Of a stretch of 64,000 nt of DNA, positions 18,322-27,286 are shown in pieces. The notes under the pieces were generated by a model. That model saw only the letters and a list, made by a program, of their open reading frames with translations, was not told where the DNA came from and ran no database searches. Source of the stretch: Kribbella sandramycini (GTDB lineage: Bacteria; Actinomycetota; Actinomycetes; Propionibacteriales; Kribbellaceae); NCBI RefSeq assembly GCF_013131805.1, contig NZ_JABJRC010000001.1:868001-932000 (forward strand), given 5' to 3'. The position numbers and the translations under genes were made by a program. Each line of letters opens with the position of its first letter. The first letter of the stretch is position 1.

Positions 18322-19164
18322 TCAGGTCGGGGAGGTTACCAGGGCCAGGAGGCCGGGGCCTACGTGGGCGCCTATTACGGCGCCTACTTCGCGGAGGACT
18401 ACTTCGGTGGTGAGGTTCAGGCGGGGGGTCAGGGCGTCGGCCAGGGATTGGGCTTTTTCGGGGGCGGCCAGGTGGTGGACGGCTAGTTGGACGGGGGTGG
18501 TGCCGGCTTTTTGGACTGCTATATCGGCCAGGCGGGCTATGGCTCGGGAGGAGGTTCGGACTTTTTCCAGGGGGACTATGCGGCCGCCGCTGATGGTGAG
18601 TAGGGGTTTTACGGCCAGGGCGGTGCCTAGGAGGGCTTGGGCGGCGCCGATGCGGCCGCCGCGGCGGAGGTATTCGAGGGTGTCTACGTAGAAGTAGGCG
18701 GAGATGGTGTTCATGCGGGCGCGGGCGGCGGCTTCGACGGCGGCTTGGTCCTGGCCGGCGGAGGCGGCGGCTGCGGCGGCGAGGACGGGGAAGCCGAGGC
18801 CCATGCCGAGGGACCGGGAGTCGACGACGCGGACCGGGATCGGCGACTCCTTGGCGCCGATCATGGCGGCTTCGAAGGTGCCGGACATGTCGCCGGAGAG
18901 GTGGATCGAGACGATCGACTCGGCGCCGGCGGCGGCGCAGGCGGCGTAGGTGTCGGCGAAGGTCTGGGGGGCCGGGCGGCTGGTGGAGACGGGGGTGAAG
19001 GTGCGGAGCGCCTCGGCGACCGCGTCGGCGGAGGTGGCGCCGTCGTCGTACGACGTGCCGCCGATGACGACCTGGAGCGGGACGACGGTCAGCGGGTGCC
19101 GGAGCACCTCGTGGGTGGACAGGCCGGCCGTGGAGTCGGTGACGACATGCACGCGGGCTGACAT
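18322..19164 (-). CDS. DegV family fatty-acid-binding protein
   Basis: This 280-residue DegV-fold protein binds a fatty acid and, in FakB relatives, presents it to the fatty-acid kinase FakA. Visible motifs are VVTDSTAGL at the N-terminus, SIHLSGDMSGTF and the later YLRRGGRI. No FakA/DAK-like kinase is present in the window. It lies upstream of comEA in the same direction, as commonly seen in actinobacteria. Confidence 0.92.
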   Translation of the reverse strand: MSARVHVVTDSTAGLSTHEVLRHPLTVVPLQVVIGGTSYDDGATSADAVAEALRTFTPVSTSRPAPQTFADTYAACAAAGAESIVSIHLSGDMSGTFEAAMIGAKESPIPVRVVDSRSLGMGLGFPVLAAAAAASAGQDQAAVEAAARARMNTISAYFYVDTLEYLRRGGRIGAAQALLGTALAVKPLLTISGGRIVPLEKVRTSSRAIARLADIAVQKAGTTPVQLAVHHLAAPEKAQSLADALTPRLNLTTEVVLREVGAVIGAHVGPGLLALVTSPT

Positions 19165-19235
19165 GCAGCGAGGTTACCGGAGAGTTTACGAACACGCGCG
19201 ATCTCGGCGGCAAGAAATGCGGCCCCCGGACGCCG

Positions 19236-19273
19236 GTGAGGCGAAGGCCACCCCTCCGGGGCCTTCACCTCAC
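19236..19273 (-). other. Hairpin upstream of degV
   Basis: Arms 19236-19249 and 19260-19273 form a 14-bp stem with a 10-nt loop. Read on the minus strand the single non-Watson-Crick position is a G-U pair; on the plus strand it is an A-C mismatch. This favours function in minus-strand RNA, either as a degV leader element or as an end for upstream transcription. No U-tract follows. Confidence 0.5.
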
Positions 19274-19826
19274 TGGCTGTGCTGACTCCCCCTGGTTGTC
19301 AGCCACGTCCGTGCCTCGCCGGGCTACTCCCCGTGCCGGTTCGGCGTGCGAACCGGTTCGACCGCGAGCCCGTCGAGGTTCCGGGAGGCCCCAGCGGCTG
19401 ACCTGTCGGCGGGTGACCAGACCCACCGCCAGTGTGCGTCAGCTGGACCGGCACTCGTCCCCTGTGTCGTGTGCCTGGTCCATTGCTGGGACCTCGCCCC
19501 GGGTGCGGTGCCCTGACGGTGCACGGCAACCGGTTCAGGCAGGACAGATCCGCACGTCGCAGCACTCCGGAGCTCTCGACAGCCGGTCGGCGCCCCCACC
19601 GTCCGGCCGCCGGATGCCCTCCGCGTCGCCTTGACCGGGCTCGACGGCAATGCAGCGTTCGTCCGTGGCCTCACACGGATCACCCGCCCTTTCACTGCCC
19701 TGTGCTGCCCGGTTGTCGGTCTCTGCTGCGTGGAACCTGTCCTACGGCTGTAATCCTCGTTCGGGACGGCATGTCCGGACGAGGCAGAACAACCGGCAGT
19801 TGCCCGGCAGCTTTAGCGGTTCAGCG
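19274..19826. other. Intergenic stretch without a supported gene
   Basis: About 550 bases between the degV leader hairpin and the STAND regulator. Open frames here lack normal third-position G/C bias and show no recognisable protein. A 12-bp palindrome (CGAACCGGTTCG) lies at 19349-19360, next to a related half-copy. I recognise no tRNA, RNase P, tmRNA or 6S RNA. A small RNA is possible but unsupported. Confidence 0.5.
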
Positions 19827-22385
19827 TCACGAAAGGGCAGCAAGCACGTCGTTGGCGAGCTGCTGTACGGCGGCCGCCGGGTCGGCCAGTGGCCAGCCGG
19901 GCGCCGCGGTGGCGCGATGACAGGACTCCTGGAGGACCTCCCAGGCAGTCGGGAGCATCGGCGGATCCATCGTGCGCTGCCAGGACAGCAGCTGCCCGCA
20001 GAGCGCGTCCCCGGCCTCGGAACGGCCCAGGGCGTGCAGAACCGCCACAGCCTCCGGCAGGACCTGCAGCAGGTAAACGACGCGCCCCTCGGCCAGCAAG
20101 CGGCTCGTGGCGTCGCGGATCCCGATCCGCGCCTGCTCGACGTCTCCGGAATCCCGAGCCAGGCGGCTGCGGTAGAGGACGACCAGGTAGTCGAAGTAGC
20201 CGCGGTGGCCGCGGATGTCGGCGTCGGCCACGTCGAGCAGCCGGCGCGCTTCGTCGTACCGGCCCTCGTGGTACTCGACCATGGCGAGCGAACCGGCCAC
20301 CTTCGTGCGCTCGGGGTCGTCGGAGGCCTGGTTGTCGCGGGCCAGCTCGGCCCAGCGCCGCGCCGCGGGCAGGTTGCCCAGCTCGAGCTCGACCCGGCTG
20401 AGCGCCATGTAGGCGATCTCGTCCGGGTAGACGCCCGGATTGACCAGCGCGGCCTCCCAGGCGAGCAGCAGCTCCTTGGCCTCCGGCAGGCGGCCCCAGC
20501 GCAGCAGCGCCAGCCCACAGATGGCTTGCACGGTCGCAGAGCGCTGGAAGTCGCCGTGCTTACGTGCGTCGGCCACCAGCGTCGGAATCTCCGCCAGGCT
20601 CTGGGTATCGAGCAAGTGCGACCCGGATGACACCCAACCGCCCCGTGCCACGAGCCCCATCTCGGACTCGCCCGGGATCAGCTGCCGGGCCTCCTCGTAG
20701 TGCCGCCGTGCACTGCGCACGTCACCGGTCAGGTTCGACAGACGGCCGGCAATGGCCCGCAGCATGCCGCCGAGCTCCTTGTCGGTGACGTTGTCCGCGC
20801 AAACCGTCGCCCACCGGATGCCGCTCTCGGCAACACTCGCCTGGTACTGCCAGGCGATCCGGAAACCGAGCACGATCCGCGCCGCGACATCCCACTGCCC
20901 GAGCGCCGCAGCCCGCTCCAGCGCGACCTCGAAGATCGCCGAGTTGGCGTTGGCGGCTCGGTAGCGGCGCTCCCGGTCCGGCGAGGACCACGCACCTTCG
21001 AGCCCGGCGACGTACGTCGTACACCACTCGACGGCCCGGTCCTGGAACTCGCTCAGGTCGTCGCCCTGCGAGGACAGCCCGGCGTACGCGTGCTCCCGGA
21101 TCGTCTCCAGCATCTTGTACCGAGCGCCGTACAGCGCCTCGAACTCGTGCACCGGCTGCAGCAGCGACTTCTCGACCAGCTCCGCGAGCAACATCGGTAC
21201 GACGGCCGCATCGATCGGGGAGCCCGTGCACACCCCAACCACCGCATCCAGCGTGAACGGCGACCCGAGCACCGACGCCCGGTACAGCAACTGCCGCGCC
21301 GCGTCGGAGAGCGCATCGACGCTCCAAGCGATGGTGTCGGCCAGAGTGCGCTGATGCGGCGCACCGAACCGCCGCGGCCCCGAGAGCAGCCGGAAACGAT
21401 CATCCAGCGCGGCCAGTATCGTGTCGACCGACAGCGACCCAGCACGCGCCGCCGCCAGCTCCAGCGCCAGCGGCAACCCGTCAAGCCGGCGGCACAGCCG
21501 CGCGACCGTCGTCGCATTCTCCGGAGTCAGCTTGAAGTCCGGCCGCACTCGCGCCACCCGCCGGCAGAACATCTCCACCGCGGGGCTGCGTGCGATCTCC
21601 GCGAAGTCGCGATCGTTGGCCGGTACGCCGAGCACCTGCACCCGCCGGACCACCTCATCCGGCAGCCCCAACGGGATCCGCGACGTCACCAGTACGCCGA
21701 TGCCCGGGAAGCTCCGCACCATCCGGTTCGCCACCGTCGCCACCCCGTCGAGCACATGCTCGGCGTTGTCCTCGACGATCACCAGATCGCCCGGCTGCCG
21801 CCCGGACAGAACGGTGTCCAGATCAGATGTCCCCGGCGCAGTCCCAAAAGCATCCAGAATGGCCGACGGTACGGCGGCGTCGCGCTGCACCGTGGTCAGA
21901 TCGACGACCACGACCGTGGTGTCCACACCGGAGAACCGGTCGGCCGCAGCGAGCGCCAGCTCGGTCTTACCGACCCCACCGGGGCCGACCAGCGTCACCA
22001 GCCGGTTCTGCCGCAGTAGCCCCTCGATCTCCAGCAGCTCCTGCTCACGGCCGACCAGACCGTCCGGAATCGGTCGCGTGCCCCGCCAGCGCAGCCCGGT
22101 CGGAGCCGGGTCGGCTACCGACACCACGGGCCGGGGCGCAGCACCGTGCCCGGCCGCGGCCAGAAACGCCTCTGCGTCCGAGGCGCCGAGCCCGAGGCCT
22201 TCGGCGAGCAGACGGACGGAGTCCTTCCGAGGGCGGGCTACCCGGCCGGCCTCCAGCTCGCGGATCGTCCGCACGCTCAGACCGGCCCGCTCGGCGAGCT
22301 CCTCCTGGGAGAGGCCTGCCTGAACCCTCCAGTCGAGCAGGAGATCGGCGAAACGCCCCTCTGCCCGGCCATCCACGTCCGGCAC
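19827..22385 (-). CDS. XRE-type HTH / STAND ATPase transcriptional regulator
   Basis: The 852-residue protein has an N-terminal XRE helix-turn-helix (about 12-66, LSQEELAERAGLSVRTIRELE). An NB-ARC-like ATPase follows, with Walker A GPGGVGKTE (about 134-142) and LVIVEDNAEHVLDG as the Walker B region. The C-terminal half is helical and TPR-like. Such STAND regulators hold DNA binding in check until a ligand is sensed and ATP exchanged. No linked target operon is evident. The start is GTG, with another GTG three codons later. Confidence 0.88.
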   Translation of the reverse strand: MPDVDGRAEGRFADLLLDWRVQAGLSQEELAERAGLSVRTIRELEAGRVARPRKDSVRLLAEGLGLGASDAEAFLAAAGHGAAPRPVVSVADPAPTGLRWRGTRPIPDGLVGREQELLEIEGLLRQNRLVTLVGPGGVGKTELALAAADRFSGVDTTVVVVDLTTVQRDAAVPSAILDAFGTAPGTSDLDTVLSGRQPGDLVIVEDNAEHVLDGVATVANRMVRSFPGIGVLVTSRIPLGLPDEVVRRVQVLGVPANDRDFAEIARSPAVEMFCRRVARVRPDFKLTPENATTVARLCRRLDGLPLALELAAARAGSLSVDTILAALDDRFRLLSGPRRFGAPHQRTLADTIAWSVDALSDAARQLLYRASVLGSPFTLDAVVGVCTGSPIDAAVVPMLLAELVEKSLLQPVHEFEALYGARYKMLETIREHAYAGLSSQGDDLSEFQDRAVEWCTTYVAGLEGAWSSPDRERRYRAANANSAIFEVALERAAALGQWDVAARIVLGFRIAWQYQASVAESGIRWATVCADNVTDKELGGMLRAIAGRLSNLTGDVRSARRHYEEARQLIPGESEMGLVARGGWVSSGSHLLDTQSLAEIPTLVADARKHGDFQRSATVQAICGLALLRWGRLPEAKELLLAWEAALVNPGVYPDEIAYMALSRVELELGNLPAARRWAELARDNQASDDPERTKVAGSLAMVEYHEGRYDEARRLLDVADADIRGHRGYFDYLVVLYRSRLARDSGDVEQARIGIRDATSRLLAEGRVVYLLQVLPEAVAVLHALGRSEAGDALCGQLLSWQRTMDPPMLPTAWEVLQESCHRATAAPGWPLADPAAAVQQLANDVLAALS

Positions 22386-22512
22386 CGCCCGTCACCCCCA
22401 AACGTTCCCGACACAACATAGCGTGGGCGGGCGCTTCGCGTCGGGTCGTACCGGCGCGCGGGATGCGTCCCGCGTCACACCAGGTAGTTGTTGACGGCAA
22501 CCAAAAGGTCGC

Positions 22513-22710
22513 TCAGGCGGTCGCCCGGACCGGCGCCTCGGCGCTGCGATAGAGGTCGCGGACGCTGTCCCAGTCGTCGAGGCGGGCGCGCGCGTCCGCA
22601 TGGCCGGCCTCGGCGTTCAGCCGGCTGCCGTCGCAGATCCCCTGCGTCGCCCGGATCAGGAGCTCGGCGCAGTGATCACGCAGGGTGTCGATGGCTGCCA
22701 TGCCGACCAT
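22513..22710 (-). CDS. Small hypothetical protein (65 aa)
   Basis: This short frame has near-perfect third-position G/C use and a plausible amphipathic helical protein (MAAIDTLRDHCAELL...ARLDDWDSVRDLYRSAEAP). It is probably a real small gene between the STAND regulator and the YjbQ-like gene. Two ATGs three codons apart could start it; neither has a Shine-Dalgarno. I do not recognise the family. Confidence 0.5.
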   Translation of the reverse strand: MVGMAAIDTLRDHCAELLIRATQGICDGSRLNAEAGHADARARLDDWDSVRDLYRSAEAPVRATA

Positions 22711-22773
22711 TGAAGCGGAGTCGTGTTTCGCCTACGTAACGTCACAACGAACGCCGGGACACGTCACGAGAAG

Positions 22774-23178
22774 TTAACCTGCGAGGAAAGACAACCGGAC
22801 TTCCCGGTCCGGGTTGTCGACGTTGGTGTCGACGAAGCAGATCGACTGCCACGTCCCCAGCATCAGCCGGCCGTCCAGCACCGGGACGGTCGCGTACGGC
22901 GGGATCAGCGCGGGCAGCACGTGATCGCGCCCGTGCCCCGGCGTCCCGTGCCGATGCCGCCAGCCGAAGTCGCGCGGCAGGAGCTCCTCGAGGACGGCGA
23001 GCAGGTCGGTGTCGCTACCCGCCCCCGTCTCCAGGATGGCCACGCCGGCGGTCGCGTGCGGCACGAAGACGTGCAGCAACCCGTCGCCGCGGCCGGCCGC
23101 GAACTCCGCGCACCGGCTCGTGAGGTCGAGCACGACCTCACGAGACCCGGTGCGAAGGTCGACCAGCTCCGAATGCAT
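22774..23178 (-). CDS. YjbQ/UPF0047 family protein
   Basis: The 134-residue protein matches the YjbQ/UPF0047 family, some members of which show weak thiamine-phosphate synthase activity. Family features include LHVFVPHATAGVAILE near residue 40, DHVLPALIPP and the near-terminal LGTWQSICFVDTN. It starts at an ATG sharing one base with the leuS stop (TGATG), so it is translationally coupled to leuS. The true role of the family remains unsettled. Confidence 0.88.
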   Translation of the reverse strand: MHSELVDLRTGSREVVLDLTSRCAEFAAGRGDGLLHVFVPHATAGVAILETGAGSDTDLLAVLEELLPRDFGWRHRHGTPGHGRDHVLPALIPPYATVPVLDGRLMLGTWQSICFVDTNVDNPDREVRLSFLAG

Positions 23179-25658
23179 CAGGCCGGAACGATGTTGACCA
23201 GCTTCGGCGCCCGCACGATCACCTTGCGGGTGCCCCGACCGTCCAGCGCCTTCTGGACGGCGTCCGACGCCAGCGCCAGCGCCTCCAGCTCGGCGTCGGT
23301 GATGTCCGGCGCGACCTCCAGCCGGTCCTTCACCTTGCCGGCGATCTGGACGACGCAGGTCACGGTGTCCTGGACCAGCAGCGCCGGGTCCACCTTCGGC
23401 CAGCCCGCCTTGGCGACGGTCGGCTCGTGGCCCAGCTCCTCCCACATCTCCTCGGCCGTGTACGGCGCGACCAGGCTCAGCAGGACGGCCACCGTCTCGA
23501 CCGACTCGCGCACCGCCGCGTCCGCGCCGCCGGGGCCGGAGTCGATCGCCTTGCGGGTCGCGTTCACCAGCTCCATGATCTTGGCGACCATGACGTTGAA
23601 ACGCTGCGACTCGATCAGCTCGGCCGCATCGGCGATCGTCTTGTGCGTCAGCTTCCGCAGCTCGACATCACCCGTCGCCGGGTCCGCACCCACTGCGGAC
23701 TCCACAGCGCCCGCCAGGCGCCAGGCGCGCTGCAGGAACTTCAGCGCGCCGCCCGGGGACATGTCGGCCCAGTCGATGTCGTCCGCCGGCGGACCGGCGA
23801 AGACCATGGTCAGCCGGACGGCATCCACACCGAACTCGTCCAGCTGGTCGCCCAGGTTCACACCGTTGCCCAGCGACTTGCTCATCGCCTTGCCCTGGTT
23901 GATGACCTGGCCCTGGTTCAGCAGCCGGGTGAACGGCTCCGTCGCCTGCAGCAGGCCCATGTCGTGCAGAGCCTTCACGAAGAAGCGTGCGTACAGCAGG
24001 TGCAGTACGGCGTGCTCCTTGCCGCCGACGTACTGGTACACGGACATCCACCGGTCGGCCACAGCCGGGTCGAACGGGCCGTCGGTGTACTCCGGCGACA
24101 GGTAGCGCAGGAAGTACCAGGAGGAGTCGACGAACGTGTCCATCGTGTCGGTGTCCCGCTCGGCCGCACCACCACAGCGGGGGCAGGCCACCTCGACCCA
24201 GTCGCGTGCCGCGGCCAGCGGGGAGACGCCCTTGGGCGCCAGGTCGGCGCCGCGCAGGTCGGGCAGCTCCACCGGCAGCTGGTCGTCCGGCACCGGGACC
24301 TCGCCACAGGCCGGGCAGTGGATGATCGGGATCGGCGCGCCCCAGAAGCGCTGCCGGCTCAGCAGCCAGTCCCGCAGGCGGTAGTTGATCGTCCGCTCGC
24401 CCAGCTGCTTGCTCTCCAGCCAGTCGCTGATCCGGGCCTTGGCCTCGGTGACGCCCAGCCCGTCCAGGCTGATCTCGTCGTTCGCGCTGTTGATGGCCGG
24501 ACCGTCGCCGGTGTACGCCTTGCCGTCGAAGCCTTCCTCCGGCTGGACGGTACGCACGATCGGCAGACCGAACTTCTCCGCGAACTCCCAGTCGCGGGAG
24601 TCCTGGCCGGGGACGGCCATGATCGCACCGGTGCCGTAGTCGGCCAGCACGTAGTCAGCCGCCCAGATCGGGATCCGCTGCCCGGTGACCGGGTTGACGG
24701 CGTACGAGCCCAGGAAGACGCCGGTCTTGTCCCGGTCGGTGCTCAGCCGCTCGATCTCGGTGGTCGCCTTGACGGCGCGCAGGTACTCGTCGAACGCGGC
24801 CTGCTGGTCCGGAGTGACCAGCTCGGCAGCCAGCTTGGCATCCGGGGCGACCACCAGGAAGGTGGCGCCGAACAGCGTGTCGGGCCGGGTGGTGAAGACG
24901 CGGATCGGCTCGTCGCGCCCCTCGACCTGGAAGTCGGCGAACGCGCCTTCCGACCGGCCGATCCAGTTGCGCTGCTGCAGCAAGATCTCTTCGGGCCACT
25001 GCAGCTGGTCCATGTCGTCCAGCAGCTGCTGCGCATACGCCGTGGTCTTGAAGTACCACTGCGTCAGCTCACGCTTGGTGACCTCGAATCCGCAGCGCTC
25101 GCAGCGCCCCTGCACGACCTGCTCGTTGGCCAGTACGGTCTGGTCGTTCGGGCACCAGTTGACGAACGACGCCTTCCGGTACGCCAGACCGCGCTCGTAG
25201 AACCGCGTGAACAGCCACTGCGTCCAGCGGTAGTACTCCGGGTCGGAGGTGTGCAGCCGGCGGGACCAGTCGAAGCTGATCGCGTACCGCCGGATGGACT
25301 CCGCCTGCGTCTCGATGTTCGCGTAGGTGAACGTCGCCGGGTGCTCGTTGCGCTTGATGGCCGCGTTCTCGGCGGGCAGACCGAAGGAGTCCCAGCCGAT
25401 CGGGTTCAGGACGTCGTACCCCTGCTGGAACCAGTAGCGCGACAGCACGTCGTGCAGCGCGAACACCTCGGCGTGGCCCATGTGCAGGTCGCCGGAGGGG
25501 TAGGAGAACATCGTGAGCGCGTAGCGCCGCTCGGCCGAGCCGTCGTCCTTCGCCTTGAAGGGGTCCAGCTTCTCCCACACCGGACGCCACTTGGCCTGCA
25601 TGGCGTTGAAGTCGTAGCCACCCCGGTCGATGGGGGTGTCCTCCACCTGCTCGCTCAC
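23178..25658 (-). CDS. leuS: Leucyl-tRNA synthetase
   Basis: This class I aminoacyl-tRNA synthetase charges tRNA-Leu. The 826 residues contain the HIGH-type motif HMGH (59-62), a zinc-type knuckle (CPNDQTV...CERCGFEV), the CP1 editing domain, the KMSKS-type AMSKS (591-595) and the C-terminal anticodon-binding region. The start is GTG, preceded by AGGA. Expression is probably controlled by the leader peptide and attenuator immediately upstream. The YjbQ-like gene is coupled downstream. Confidence 0.97.
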   Translation of the reverse strand: MSEQVEDTPIDRGGYDFNAMQAKWRPVWEKLDPFKAKDDGSAERRYALTMFSYPSGDLHMGHAEVFALHDVLSRYWFQQGYDVLNPIGWDSFGLPAENAAIKRNEHPATFTYANIETQAESIRRYAISFDWSRRLHTSDPEYYRWTQWLFTRFYERGLAYRKASFVNWCPNDQTVLANEQVVQGRCERCGFEVTKRELTQWYFKTTAYAQQLLDDMDQLQWPEEILLQQRNWIGRSEGAFADFQVEGRDEPIRVFTTRPDTLFGATFLVVAPDAKLAAELVTPDQQAAFDEYLRAVKATTEIERLSTDRDKTGVFLGSYAVNPVTGQRIPIWAADYVLADYGTGAIMAVPGQDSRDWEFAEKFGLPIVRTVQPEEGFDGKAYTGDGPAINSANDEISLDGLGVTEAKARISDWLESKQLGERTINYRLRDWLLSRQRFWGAPIPIIHCPACGEVPVPDDQLPVELPDLRGADLAPKGVSPLAAARDWVEVACPRCGGAAERDTDTMDTFVDSSWYFLRYLSPEYTDGPFDPAVADRWMSVYQYVGGKEHAVLHLLYARFFVKALHDMGLLQATEPFTRLLNQGQVINQGKAMSKSLGNGVNLGDQLDEFGVDAVRLTMVFAGPPADDIDWADMSPGGALKFLQRAWRLAGAVESAVGADPATGDVELRKLTHKTIADAAELIESQRFNVMVAKIMELVNATRKAIDSGPGGADAAVRESVETVAVLLSLVAPYTAEEMWEELGHEPTVAKAGWPKVDPALLVQDTVTCVVQIAGKVKDRLEVAPDITDAELEALALASDAVQKALDGRGTRKVIVRAPKLVNIVPA

Positions 25659-25700
25659 GGTCCTACTCTCCCGCTCGTGTCTGTGTTGAGCCCTGAAATG

Positions 25701-25724
25701 AAAAAACCCCTCACACAGGAGGGG
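25701..25724 (-). terminator. Attenuator terminator in the leuS leader
   Basis: On the minus strand CCCCTC-CTGTGT-GAGGGG is followed by six T residues. It lies about 27 nt after the leader-peptide stop and about 40 nt before the leuS GTG. An upstream alternative stem (CCGTAC...GTACGG, at 25729-25752) lies between the leader peptide and this terminator. Confidence 0.82.
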
Positions 25725-25751
25725 GTGCCGTACCGACTGGTGCCAGTACGG

Positions 25752-25778
25752 CTAACTAAGGAGCAGGCTCACTCGCAT
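25752..25778 (-). CDS. leuS leader peptide MRVSLLLS
   Basis: This eight-codon frame, ATG CGA GTG AGC CTG CTC CTT AGT TAG, holds three consecutive leucine codons next to its end. It is followed by an alternative stem and a U-tailed terminator and then leuS. This is the classical layout of ribosome-mediated attenuation: shortage of charged tRNA-Leu stalls the ribosome at the Leu codons and favours readthrough into leuS. The ATG lies seven bases after a TATCGT -10 candidate, so the peptide is probably translated from a leaderless transcript. Confidence 0.82.
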   Translation of the reverse strand: MRVSLLLS

Positions 25779-25785
25779 GGACCCC

Positions 25786-25791
25786 ACGATA
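25786..25791 (-). promoter_or_regulatory. Candidate -10 box of the leuS leader transcript
   Basis: TATCGT on the minus strand lies seven bases upstream of the leader-peptide ATG. The -35 region is weak. Confidence 0.5.
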
Positions 25792-25879
25792 GCACCACCG
25801 GCACTACCCATTGGGCACTCCCTGCCAGGCCTCCGGGCAGAGGTGCGCCGAGAGCCGCCTCTGCACACCGCACCGCGAT

Positions 25880-25885
25880 TAGCGT
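25880..25885 (+). promoter_or_regulatory. Candidate -10 box for leaderless DUF3574 gene
   Basis: TAGCGT ends seven bases before the ATG at 25893, with no Shine-Dalgarno. The same hexamer is used at 32949. Confidence 0.5.
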
Positions 25886-25892
25886 CGCCGGC

Positions 25893-26309
25893 ATGAGGAA
25901 CCTGGGTAAGACAGCCGCCACCACCGCGCTCGTACTGACCGCACTGGGCGCTCCAGCCGCAGTAGCGCTGCAGGCCGACGACCCGGCCCACACCTGGGTT
26001 CGTACCGAGCTGTTCTTCGGGACGGACAAGCCAGGACCGGACGTGACGGACTACCAGTTCCAGAAGTTCGTGGACTCGACCGTCACCCCGCGCTTCCCGG
26101 ACGGCCTGACCGTGCTGTCCGGGCAGGGCCAGTGGAACGGCGGCAAGGGCATCGTTAAGGAGCGGTCGAAGGTGCTGATCATCGTCTATCCGGTGGACGG
26201 CGCCGAGGCAAGCAGCAAGAAGATCGAGGAGATCCGGGACCTGTACGAGAAGAAGTTCCAGCAGCAGTCGGTGCTGCGGGCCGACAGCAGCGAGACGGTC
26301 TCCTTCTAA
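25893..26309 (+). CDS. DUF3574 secreted protein
   Basis: This 138-residue protein has an N-terminal signal peptide (about 1-26, ending APAAVALQ). The mature part carries the DUF3574 signature: ELFFGT, FVDSTVTPRFPDGLTVLSGQGQW, then KIEEIRDLYEKKFQQQSVLR and a terminal VSF. The function of DUF3574 is unknown. The gene is divergent from the leuS leader and its stop overlaps the stop of the convergent AraC regulator. Confidence 0.85.
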   Translation: MRNLGKTAATTALVLTALGAPAAVALQADDPAHTWVRTELFFGTDKPGPDVTDYQFQKFVDSTVTPRFPDGLTVLSGQGQWNGGKGIVKERSKVLIIVYPVDGAEASSKKIEEIRDLYEKKFQQQSVLRADSSETVSF

Positions 26310-27286
26310 ACGAACTCTGTGCCGCCGGAACGGCGGTGCTCCCCCGGCGTCCGGCCGTAGTGCCGTTTGAAGGCAGTGGAGAACGGGCGGACGTCGGAGT
26401 ACCCGCAGTGGCGAGCTACTTCGGTGATCGTCACTCCGTAGTCCAGTAACAGTTGTGCGGCCAGCTCGAGCCGCAGCCGCCGCAGGGTCGACATGATCGA
26501 CGCACCGGTCTGCTGCGTGAACAGCCGCTCCGCATGCCGTTCGGAGAGGTGTACGACGGCCGCGACGTCCCGCACTGTGATCGGCCGCGACAGGTTGTCC
26601 CGCAGGTGCCGCTGCATCGCCTCCACCACCAGCAACCCACGATCGCGCCGGACTGGCTCCACTGCGAGGTCGTCATCGAGCGCAAACGCCCGAGCCGTCT
26701 CAACCACGAGCGTCGCGCCAAGGGCGCGCAGGGTGGTCGCGTAGCCGGAGACAGGCGCTGCGGCCTCAGCGGCGAGAGCGGTGATCAGAGCAGGCAGCGC
26801 GCCGCTCCGCCCCGAGACAACCGGCCCGTCTCGCCGGGTGAGCCCGGACCACCAGCCGGGCTCATCGGACCCGGCCGCAGGCCGTCCAGCTGCACCACCG
26901 TGGGCAACGCCCGGCATCCCTCCCCGCTCTTCCTCACGGCCGATGCCGGAGGCGAGGCCGACAGGTCTGAAGGTGAAGCCCCAGAAGGCGATGCCCAACG
27001 GCTCCGAGTGGCTGGACTCGATTTCGTGGACGTCGCCGGGCCGCGCCAGGAAGACCGAACCCGGGCGGACGTCGTACCGCGTGGACCCGTTGTCGAACCG
27101 GCCGGCGCCGCTGTAGGCCAGGCAGACTTCGTGGAACGAGTGCGTGTGCCAGTAGTTGCGCCAGTACTCCGGGCGGTAGTGCCCCCAGGACAGGAAGTCC
27201 GCGCGGAAGCCGTCGACCTCGCAGGACTCCAGGAGCCCGGCGAGGTCGACGAAGCGGTCCGCGTCAGCGACGTCCGCGAGGGTCAA
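26306..27286 (-). CDS. AraC-family transcriptional regulator
   Basis: This 326-residue regulator has an N-terminal cupin-type ligand domain (HTHSFHEVCLAYSGAG, VRPGSVFLARPGDVHEIES) and a C-terminal AraC double helix-turn-helix (ITVRDVAAVVHLSERHAERLF, ITEVARHCGYSDVRPFSTAFKRHYGRTPGEHRR). I chose the TTG at 27286: it overlaps the stop of the PhyH gene (TTGA) and has AGGAG five to six bases upstream. It ends the symporter-GMC-PhyH operon and is its likely regulator, responding to a sugar-like ligand. Confidence 0.9.
   Translation of the reverse strand: MTLADVADADRFVDLAGLLESCEVDGFRADFLSWGHYRPEYWRNYWHTHSFHEVCLAYSGAGRFDNGSTRYDVRPGSVFLARPGDVHEIESSHSEPLGIAFWGFTFRPVGLASGIGREEERGGMPGVAHGGAAGRPAAGSDEPGWWSGLTRRDGPVVSGRSGALPALITALAAEAAAPVSGYATTLRALGATLVVETARAFALDDDLAVEPVRRDRGLLVVEAMQRHLRDNLSRPITVRDVAAVVHLSERHAERLFTQQTGASIMSTLRRLRLELAAQLLLDYGVTITEVARHCGYSDVRPFSTAFKRHYGRTPGEHRRSGGTEFV

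Noticed and set aside
19324..19695. Minus-strand frame of 123 codons in the degV upstream gap
   Set aside because: Third-position G/C bias is weak, composition is random-like and no motif or ribosome site is seen.
25652..25791. T-box riboswitch for leuS
   Set aside because: No AGGGTGGnACCGCG-like T-box sequence or specifier stem is seen; the leader peptide with Leu codons explains the terminator better.
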